A model generated the notes under the pieces. It ran no database searches. It saw only the letters and a list, made by a program, of their open reading frames with translations, and was not told the origin of the DNA. From NCBI RefSeq assembly GCF_033807575.1, contig NC_084707.1, positions 23,213,888-23,277,887 of the forward strand: a stretch of 64,000 nt of DNA. Direction: 5' to 3'. The position numbers and the translations under genes are program-made. Positions 55,661 to 64,000 of the stretch are shown here, one piece after another (position 1 is the first letter of the stretch; each line of letters begins with the position of its first letter). Origin of the DNA: Cydia pomonella (Eukaryota > Arthropoda > Insecta > Lepidoptera > Tortricidae).

Positions 55661-56017
55661 AGGGCAAAGCCGTTAAATTCATTTTGAAACTAGACTGTAT
55701 ATGAAGTTAAGTCAATAAAAAAACACGAAGACATGTATTCTTTTTAAATATGTATCGTTATATGTGTGTGTATTTGTATGCCGAAAGGCGCCACATAGTG
55801 AAGCTATACCATAATGTAACAACCTGTATACCTATGTTGGACAAATAAAGATTTATGATTTATACACACAACAGTGACAAGTAAAATTTTAAACAGAAGT
55901 ACCGCTACAACGCTACAGATATACCGCTTTCCTGATGCGCCGCGTGTGGGATAGCATGAACAGCCTGGTGAATCTAGTGTCACAGTACCCAGCTAGTGCA
56001 TTCTGGAGGTGGAGGTA

Positions 56018-56237
56018 CAGTCAGCATTAATAGTAGCGGATGAAACAACGCGCCAAAAGTATCTGATATTCCGGATAACTTTTCCAAATATAGATAATTC
56101 TCTAAGAATCACCTTCAAAAGTATATCTTTTACAGTCTAAATTGTCTACATATGGAACCATCAACTTTTGTTAAGCTGTTACAGAATGGTAGATACTTTT
56201 GAAACCTTGTTTGATCCGCTACTTTTGATGCTGACTG
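56018..56237. mobile_element. 220-bp MITE, second copy
   Basis: Same length and ends as 1370-1589, flanked by TA at 56016-56017 and 56238-56239. Internal differences show the copies are not recent twins. Confidence 0.8.
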
Positions 56238-56554
56238 TACTGGTATTCCATTCACATGGAGTCTAGAGACACACAACACAACACACAACACACACACCAA
56301 ACATATTTGAAGAACCTAGCCTGTATATAGCTAACATAGAGAATAAGTAGTAGTAATAAATAGATTGTCAGTTTAAATGTTGTAAACCTGTCTGTTGCGT
56401 TGCACGATGAATCTTTCTTTATCACTCAGTTTCAACAATATACCTTGAAAAATTCTCCGCCACTGTTTATCTTCTTTATAGTCCATCTATTGTATCTTTT
56501 GATGCAATGACTGTTTGTTACGATAAAAAATAAGGTTTTGTTTTGTTACTAACA

Positions 56555-56790
56555 GAATATTTAATTTTATTGCACGCATGACAATAAAGTTGGCCAGCTG
56601 CGTTGAAAGTGTACACGTAGGAGGGCTTAGGTCTCTCTTTCCGTGACTGGCATGCGTGCAATAGAGTATTTAAGAGCAAATTCGGCCTGGCCAGCCACAT
56701 TAGGGCTCATGCTAGACAACGTCCATAATGTTTATTTAGGGTCACCGTCATCGAAAACGATGAGGAGGACTATATATATGACTGACTATG
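56555..56790 (+). pseudogene. LINE 3' end with an inverted internal segment
   Basis: Plus-strand codons after 56651 encode ACNRVFKSKFGLASHIRAHA, a Cys/His finger, followed by GGTCACCGTCATCGAAAACG and GATGAGGAGGACTA, like the 30290-30350 end. The preceding part (about 56581-56650) instead reads in frame on the minus strand (KPSYVYTFNAAGQLYCHAC). Inverted 12-bp arms ATTGCACGCATG (56569-56580) and its complement (56651-56662) bound that segment. Confidence 0.7.
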
Positions 56791-57164
56791 CTATGTCTGA
56801 TGCAAATAAATTGAATTGATTATTTTCAGAGTGATTGATACAAATACCCACCCGGTGACTGTCGCAATTTACTTGTATCAGATCAAAATAACAGCTTATG
56901 ACACCAACTTACAAAATGAACTAGGAAGGTTTTCAGTAACAATTTTGTTCCGGAATGCATCTCAGCGTCTTGCAGCTGCAGTTGCGCTAACGAACGCTAA
57001 CTCAATATTAGCTTGATTGTAAACTTCATTAGCTATTTATGAAGGAATCACTCATGCGCTTAATCATTTTAGGCCAGGTCATTACCTAAGTAGGTGCTAG
57101 TTACCACCAACTTGTTTTGATTACCACCAACATTGAGAAAAAAAACTTAGTTCCACCGGCCGGG

Positions 57165-57424
57165 TATTTATTTAGTCACCTGCAATAATTTACAGGATGA
57201 ATATATAGATCATATTGAGCAACTTTTAGTATGGGACCAACCCCGAAACTTGAAAAAAAAAATTGGCTATTTGAAGCATTTTGGCTGTCTGAGCTTGATA
57301 TTTTCTATTGGAGAGTAATTTTTTTTTCGTGTTTTCGGGGTTGGTCTCATAATAAAAGTTGCTCAGTATGACCTATATATTCACCCCGTAAATTATTGCA
57401 GGTGACAAAATAAACACCCTGTAG
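57165..57424. mobile_element. Foldback/MITE, 260 bp
   Basis: Arms of about 85 bp are inverted: GTCACCTGCAATAATTTACA, GAATATATAGATCATA.TGAGCAACTTTTA and GACCAACCCCGAAA on the left, complement on the right. The centre is T/A-rich without open frames. Confidence 0.82.
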
Positions 57425-57436
57425 GGCTAAGATGGT

Positions 57437-57530
57437 CGGATCTTTATCATTTGTCACCATGCCTGTCACATTCTAACAAGTATGTAAGCGCGAAAGTGAC
57501 GGGCATAGTGACAAGTGATAAACATGGAAC
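57437..57530. repeat. Short inverted repeat
   Basis: TTTATCATTTGTCACCATGCCTG on the left (about 57440-57462) pairs imperfectly with CGGGCATAGTGACAAGTGATAA (about 57501-57522). It directly follows the 260-bp foldback element. Confidence 0.6.
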
Positions 57531-57534
57531 CATG

Positions 57535-58345
57535 CTGCCACTGCTGGACTATACCTACAAACATTACACATGCCCTTAAACTAAATCAAAACAAAGAACA
57601 AAGCTACTAAAAGCGCGTCAAAGCGCGACAGGATTGTCGCAACAAAGATGGCGGAACAACTTCGCGTTTAACTGAATTAAAAGCTCCGTACAGTTGTATC
57701 TTACTAACGAACCTGCACGTAAACTTGCGGGTGGAATACGTGTCAAGGGAAAAGCGATAGAGTCAAGTTCGTTTAGACGGTGCGAGAACTCGCATACGAG
57801 TTTCATTGCATTGTATTTTGTTTTTATTTGTTTTATCTCGTATCTTTGTATTTTTTATATGTTTTGTAGTTCGCAGTGCCATGGTAGTAATACTGTAATG
57901 CTGTGTAACTAATTTGAATAATAAAATAAATAAATAAATTGTGATATTTGGCGACCGGTCCGGTAACCTAAGTAATATAAAAAAATCTTTTTTTTAACAT
58001 AGAAGGGAATTAACAACGGCACATTGCAGTGAACCCCGCACTAGGTATGGCCTGTATCGCGGGGGTGAAAGTCGTCACGAGTTACCACTATAATACCTAT
58101 ATATTAAGCAGGTGTAATTAGGTGTCAAGGGAAAATCGATCCATCGATCCATCGATCCATCAATCGATCGGAGAGTCCATTTAAGCTAAGGGTTCATTTA
58201 GGCGGTGCGACGCCTGATATAGGTGCGTAGTGGCGCGGATTTTTTTGTAGGTTTTTAGTTATATTAAGTCCAAATTTGAACAGATGCAGAGAGAGAAAAA
58301 TCGTGTGATGTAAGGAACCCTTGCAACGCGAGTCCAACTCGCACT
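57535..58345. other. Non-coding stretch with simple repeat and R3 stub
   Basis: ATCGATCC repeats at about 58135-58165; an R3 end at 58312-58352 (minus; GAGTCCAACTCGCACTTG). An open frame at 57694-57912 lacks motifs. Confidence 0.4.
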
Positions 58346-58352
58346 TGTCCTG

Positions 58353-59025
58353 TTTTTAACAACAACATAACGATCCTACAATTAAAGATGCTAGGATTAG
58401 TATCAAGAAGGATAATGTAATAACAATGGAAGCTATTTCAAAGCAATCTATTGCTATGTCACGTATTGAGCTCCCGAGTCTTGAGCCTATTCGTGAGTTA
58501 GTGAACGTTACGCCCAAGTTACGAGTTGAAGTAAACACGTGGAGTATTTCACGCCGTCCGATGCTATTATTCTGGTTTTTAACAACAACATAACGCTCCT
58601 ACAATTAAATATGCTAGGATTTGTATCAAAAATGATAATGTAATAACAATGGAGGCTTTTTCAAAGCCATCTATTGCTATGTCACGTATTGAGCTCCCGA
58701 GTCTTGAGCCTATTCGTGAGTTAGTGAATGTTACGGCCAAGTTACGAGTTGAAGTAAACACGTGGAGTATTTCACGCCGTCCGATGCTATTATTCTGGTT
58801 TTTAACAACAACATAACGCTCCTACAATTAAAGGTGCTAGGATTTGTATCAAAAAGGATAATGTATTGACAATGGAAGCTTTTTCAAAGCAATCTATTGC
58901 TATGTCACGTATTGAGCTCCCGAGTCTTGAGCCTATTCGTGAGTTAGTGAATGTTACGCCCAAGTTACGAGTTGAAGTAAACACGTGGAGTGTTTCACGC
59001 CAACGTCCGATGCTATTATTTTGGT
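58353..59025 (+). repeat. 223-bp block repeated three times, with open frame
   Basis: The anchor TTTTTAACAACAACATAACG starts at 58353, 58576 and 58799, exactly 223 bp apart. Copies differ by a few substitutions and the third has a 3-bp insertion. In each, the plus strand has the same open segment, including ITMEA(I/F)SK, SIAMSRIELPSLEPIRELVN and VTPKLRVEVNTW. It ends in the next unit for copies 1 and 2, and in a private sequence and stop (about 59064) for copy 3. No known domain is recognised. The minus-strand frames of 60 codons are shadows. Confidence 0.8.
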
Positions 59026-59239
59026 TAGAAGAAATTTCAAACCTTAAAAAGTATATTTTTATGTAGTTTGTTCATATAATCAAAATTATATATTTTATTT
59101 AAATGTAAATATATTTTTCCTTTTTTATTGTGGAACGTACCACATTACAAGGTTGAGGTTGTAAGTAAGTAAAGTGCAGATGTCGCTAGTGACGTTGTCA
59201 CAATTGCAATGGTTAATTTCCCGGTGTATATACAATTTA

Positions 59240-59440
59240 TAGATCTAAATTTTATTTTGTAAGTAGGCCTCAGGGCTCTTTCACAAGTCAATACAACATT
59301 TCCAGTGACATCAGAATAATATAGTGACATGAAAAATACATAGCAACATTTATAAATTCAACAGCCATGGTAAACACTACATGATAAGAATCTTAAAATA
59401 AATAATTACTACAATATAACAGAGATGAATAAATATATAT
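59240..59440 (-). mobile_element. Non-LTR element 3' end fragment
   Basis: GTAGGCCTCAGGGCTCTTTC and AATACATAGCAACATTTATA match the 37510-37935 and 61390-62260 segments. Confidence 0.65.
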
Positions 59441-59652
59441 TTGACCTAGCCCCAAACTAATCTTGTACTATGGGCACTGAGCGACGATATACATATGACG
59501 TATATATAAATACATGCCTTTTAAAACACTCATAACTCAGGAAAAAATATCTGTGTTCATCACACAAATAAATACCCTTACCGGGATTCCAACCCGGGGC
59601 CATCAGCTTCATAGGAAGGGTCACTACCCACTAGGCCAGACCGGTCGTCAAT
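59440..59652 (-). mobile_element. SINE-1 copy, diverged, shortened tail
   Basis: The head (ACTAGGCCAGACCGGTCGTC in reverse) and body are clear, while the 3' end lacks the GACTTAGTCAATTTG segment. Confidence 0.8.
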
Positions 59653-59659
59653 ATTCCGT

Positions 59660-61385
59660 CAAGGTCCTCAGTATCAAGCCATGAACACTTATTTTGTAGT
59701 TTCATAGTCTCAATCCATCTCATAAATAGTTCAAATCAGATTTGCTTAAGTCGAATCTAAAATCACTGGCAGCTTCACAAAACAATCGCTGGTCGAAAAC
59801 AAAAAAAAAAGAAACGCTTAACTCGCGAAGCAGATCCGATTAGCGAAGCGCGTCCAATGAACAAGAGCAGTTATTAATTATTTGCGATTGGTGCAAGCCG
59901 GCCATTCACTAAGTTATACATCAAACTGCATACGTCCAGTATAAGACGATCTTTGAATTATAACCAATACGCGGGTCAAATTAGGCTAGCCAAAAGTTCA
60001 CATATGTGTACAAAACGCTTTGTGAAGAGATAGGCAGGCGTAGGGCACCCGAATTCGAATTTAAATTTTAAACGGAACGGTGTTTGTTTTTGGAATTGTT
60101 TGATTGGAGTTTATTAAGATAACTTTTGTTTTGAGATTGGAGTTCGTCTGTTTAATTCTATTGTTAGCATGGCAAGCTGGAAGGAAGTACTACCGACGCG
60201 GTTATTTACAATTTCTAGATGAAAAAATTCTTAAGCCCTTATTTTGCAAAAATAAGTACAATACCTAACAACAATACATAATAACCTTCATAATGATAAA
60301 AAAAATTCAAGCTATCATGGTCATTTGTATTAGATATATTTACGGACATTTTTAGCAAAAAAAAAGTGTACCATTTACTTTTTTTGAAAAACCATCAACT
60401 TTTAGGTTATTTCTACTCAGAATTACGAGAACTACTGATGATAAAAAAGAAAATAGACACGACGCATTTTCACATACATTTTGTATAGACCGTCACAAAA
60501 CTGACACCCAAAATTTGTATGAAGAACTGGGGACACTTTTTTTTCTTTGTGTTAATCAATACCTTACAATTTTAAGCGAAAAAAACTAAGAATTGTTAGT
60601 TTTTCGATAAAAGTGAATGGTACACTTTTTTCTGGAAACCCCTATTATACTAATGAATATAGGCTATTTACCGAATCTACTGAATTCGGAGCAGGGCAGT
60701 TAAAGTCAAAGCCTCACAGCGCAATGTCAGTGCTTAGCTTAAACAGTCTCTAATTAAATCATTTTAGACTGATATTAATACAGTTTAATGATTTTTTTTT
60801 CTATCCTGATTTTTTTACCATCGATCTAATGTAGGTACATATAATGTAATGTCTACAAAAGTATGTGCACGAGACATCTCAATCGGTAATTAAAACACGG
60901 CCTTCTTATTTGTAAGAATAAAATGCGATCTAATTACAAATTAATTGCCTCTTTTCAAACTAAACGCCAATTGTGGCGCACTCCTGCATTCGTCCTGTCT
61001 AGCCGCAGACCGTAATATCCTGCCGTTTGTGATGTCTGACTTTCGTTTGTCTTTTGCGTACGGCGGGAGCAAATTAAATTGCACATGTGCGAAAATTGTT
61101 ATTTCGGGCCTAATTGCAGTGGCTGTTGACGATGAGATAACTTTGTAGGATATTTTTAGATATTTTACAGATTTTACCCACGACGGAATATATGTTTCGT
61201 TTCCAAGCAAAAAAAGCACTTTATCGCTTGCCATAAAGATGCTTTGACAGGTTATTCGTATAAAGAAACAAGCAAATCTTGTCCTCATGGTAAGCGACAA
61301 AGTGGGACCTTTGACTAGACTTCGAATTATACAAAAAAACTATGATAAAGAAATACAAACTACAAATACTAAAATTCGTTAGACA
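59660..61385. other. Non-coding stretch
   Basis: No gene is recognised. A GC-richer island at about 60945-61140 has open frames on both strands (119 codons on the minus) without any motif; it stands out only by composition. Confidence 0.4.
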
Positions 61386-61389
61386 TGTA

Positions 61390-62705
61390 AAACTCTCTAA
61401 GTGTCAGAGATGTAATATATAAAAAAAAACCGATCATTAAATTATCCTAAGGGAGATGTAAAGGGTCTCCAAGACTTCAATTCTTCAAAATTTTTCAAAA
61501 TTCAAAATTCAAAAATTGGGCTCTTTTACAAGTCAATACAACATTTATAGTAACATCATATAGTGACATGAAAAAATACATAACAACATTTATAAATACA
61601 ACAGCCAATACCTGGGTAAACATTACATTATAATAATCTTAAAATAAATAATTACTACAATACAATATAGATGTATAGTCTCTATGGTTAAAAACATATT
61701 AAATCTGGAGATGTAAAAGGTCCCCAATGTCAGAGTACTAATACTAATAAAATTTGGAGGTGTAAAGTCTCTCCAAGTGTCAAAATAAAATTTATACTAA
61801 ATAAATAAACCGCGTCTGGACTGATAACTAGCAGTCTCATAAACTAATGCTACAGAATACATAACTAGTGTGTACCAAGTCAAATATATTATACAGTATG
61901 TCAGAGACGTATAGTCTCCACGGTTAATACATTAAGTTTGGAGATGTATAAGGTCCCCACGGTCTGAGAAAAATAATAATACACAATAATAATGACATTA
62001 ATAAGATTTGGAGGTGTAAAGGTTCTCCAAATGTCAAAGAATAAAAAAAATAAAAAATTGTATGAAATACATGTTTCACGTCAAGAGACTGTTAAGCTAA
62101 CAATCTTAAAACTAGTTCTACAGAATACATAACTAATATGTATTTAATATGTCAATGTCATCATCAAAATAACTAAAACATAACAAACATTAATACATAA
62201 GGTTGAACAGCTAGAAACAACAGCGCCATATGCCTCTCCGGGACACTGCACGCAAAACTATTACAGCTTTTGAGACTGGATACTTGGCCATGATTCCGTG
62301 TCTCCCAAGTAGTCATCTATTTTATAGTATCCCTTTTTGAGAAGTGCATTTTTGACGTATTGCTTGAATGAAGTATAGGGCAGGTTCCATGCCTCTAAGG
62401 GTACTTTGTTATAAAATGTTACACAGTTTCCCATGAACGATTTTTTAACTTTCTGTAGACGAAACTTGGAGACTACTAACTTATGTTTATTTCGCGTATT
62501 ATAACTATGGATATCAGACAGTTTCTGAAAGGACTTTATATTCTTATGCGTATACATTATCACATCTAGTATGTATTGTGAAGCTACTGTGAGAATATCT
62601 ATTTCCTTGAATCGTTCTCTCAGTGAGTCACGAGAAGCCATGTTATAAATAGATCTGATTGCTCTCTTCTGAAGAACGAAGATGGTTTCTATGTCAGCTT
62701 AAATT
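61390..62705 (-). pseudogene. Non-LTR retrotransposon 3' portion with RT C-terminus
   Basis: On the minus strand, codons from about 62695 read ADIETIFVLQKRAIRSIYNM, RFKEIDILTVASQYILDVI, HSYNTRNKHKLVVSKFRLQK, FYNKVPLEAWNLPYTSFKQY and stop at 62261. The QKRAIR.I......S......L.IL.......... and YNTR motifs are those of the jockey/CR1-like C-terminal region after the RT domain. About 850 bp of 3' sequence follow and match 37510-37935 and 59240-59440, defining the element's tail. The RT catalytic part is missing (5' truncation); the remaining frame has about 145 intact codons. Confidence 0.8.
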
Positions 62706-63241
62706 CTTAAAAGACACGAAATTAAATCAGACAAACAGACAAGAACCGAATGAAGTGTCTCACGTTAATGCCACTCAAAAGTAAAGTTACATACTTATAA
62801 CATATTAACATGTAGCCCGTGTAAGCTTAAACAGACCGGTCTCCACGAGACTGTACGATTGGCTCGAATTCGTGAGTGACACCATTGAACTAGCACTATT
62901 ATCAGTACCCGTAAAACCCCTCCTTAGATATATAATATATTAGTATTATATGCATTCAATTTACCGAAGGATAAAAAAGTGATGAAATTAACCCAAATAC
63001 TAAACCACGTATGTACAACAAAAAAAACATGAACATTAGTGAGAAAACCACGATAAAACTGACGTGTAACAAACTAATTTCGGGTATCCGCCATTCATCA
63101 TGAGCCGTGAAGGGTTAAAAATCGCTCCGCATAAATCCGCGGTTATCTCAGCCCGCGGCAGTATTCGGGTTAACTCAGCTTTGAACATTGGTATAAATGA
63201 ATTTTGGTTATAACGTTTTTTATACAGTGACGGGAAAGGGT

Positions 63242-63362
63242 TTTAATAATATATAATAATTCAGCCTATATACGTCCCACTGCTGGGCACAGGCCTCCTC
63301 TCTTGCGCGAGAGGGCTCGGGCTATAGTCCCCACGCTAGCCCACTGCGAATTGGGGACTTCT
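63242..63362 (-). mobile_element. SINE family 2 tail, type 2 (inverted)
   Basis: Contains ATTCAGCCTATATACGTCCC, ACTGCTGGGCACAGGCC and the CCCGAGCCCTCTCGCG-type block in reverse. Lies head-on to the full-length copy that follows. Confidence 0.75.
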
Positions 63363-63419
63363 TAAAAGGTTTATTTATTGCAGAGATAACTGAAAATATG
63401 TCCACTATACCTACATTCT

Positions 63420-63740
63420 AGAAGCGGTGGTGGCCGAGTGGATATGACGTCCGACTTTCAATCCGGAGGTCGCGGGTTCAAATCCTGGCTCGTACCTACC
63501 AATGAGTTTTTCGGAAATTATGTACGAAATGTCATTTGATATTTACCACTAGCTTTTCGGTGAAGGAAAACATCGTGAGGAAACCTGCATACATCTGCGA
63601 AGGAATTCAAAGTTGTATGCGAAGTCCCCAATCCACATTGGGCTAGCGTGGGGACTATAGCCCGAGCCCTCTCGCGCATGAGTGGAGGCCTGTGCCCAGC
63701 AGTGGGACGTAAATAGGCTGAATTATTATATATTTATTAT
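63420..63740 (+). mobile_element. tRNA-derived SINE (family 2, tail type 2), full length
   Basis: tRNA-like head GGTGGCCGAGTGGATATGAC with B box CGCGGGTTCAAATCC, then the TTTTCGGTGAAGGAAAACAT body shared with 2275-2603, then the CAGCAGTGGGACGTAAATAG tail and ATT repeats. About 320 bp. Confidence 0.85.
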
Positions 63741-64000
63741 TATTTATATCTACATTATATGATGTAGAAATACACTCACAAAGAAGCAATAGGGTGCACT
63801 TACGCTGGCATTTACGTCATTTTAATATGACAAAACTCATTAATGGCTTGATTATGTACAACACAATGTTTGTGGAAAGTTAATTATTATTATATTAGGC
63901 CCGTTTCAATACTTATAGATATACACATCATTTCAGCCTCCGTAGCGTAGCGTAGTTATCTCTCTCCATATTAGTGCGACACAGACAGTTGCGTTTCGTT

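Noticed and set aside
58356..58984. Three near-identical 60-codon minus-strand frames
   Set aside because: They are shadows of the 223-bp repeat; the plus-strand frame is at least as long and extends beyond the last repeat.
60941..61300. 119-codon minus-strand frame in a GC-richer island
   Set aside because: No signal peptide, domain or splice context, and an overlapping plus-strand frame exists; composition alone explains it.

Overview
The window looks like gene-poor, AT-rich nuclear DNA of a moth or butterfly (Lepidoptera). The assignment rests on repeat families typical of that order: a tRNA-derived SINE with at least 13 copies, a second interspersed repeat with 7, many decayed LINE 3' ends and several MITE-like inverted repeats. 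Intron-bearing trypsin-fold genes and a C-type lectin exon of the insect immulectin type agree with it. Nothing bacterial, viral or CRISPR-like was seen.

Host genes. Three paralogous S1 (chymotrypsin-fold) proteases are the main coding content. Gene B (minus, 27595 to 25635, three exons) reads through as a complete protein of about 289 residues. Gene C (plus, about 46743 to 50925) has three matching exons with the same junctions and phases where they can be compared, but its signal-peptide exon was not found. Gene A (minus, 20748 to 17434) has a good first and last exon but no recognisable middle exon. All keep the His and Asp of the catalytic triad and a GDSGS serine motif, and share an extra cysteine pair. 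B and C lack the Cys191-Cys220 disulphide and the usual residue at the base of the S1 pocket. A lone C-type-lectin exon lies at 12886-13084.

Layout. 1-8250: repeats, a TA-flanked MITE, a mariner transposase remnant and an RTE-type LINE remnant. 8256-12439: one element of about 4.2 kb with CAGGGACCGG termini and a perfect 8-bp target duplication (hAT-like), filled by two satellites with units of about 120 and 100 bp. 12440-17400: the lectin exon, SINE and LINE remnants, a minisatellite. 17434-27600: genes A and B, interrupted by a 129-bp array made of a LINE coding segment, LINE remnants and a 70-bp satellite. 27600-46700: mostly SINEs, LINE 3' ends and MITEs. 46700-51300: gene C, with LINE, MITE and SINE insertions in its introns. 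51300-64000: MITEs, LINE fragments including one with a small internal inversion, a 223-bp triplicated block with an open frame, and a longer non-LTR RT remnant.

How it fits together. The proteases look like a locally duplicated secreted family with one inverted member, embedded in transposon-rich DNA. The most unusual structure is the satellite-bearing hAT-like element; the most unusual genes are the non-canonical proteases. All homology calls come from motif recognition by eye; no database search was run.
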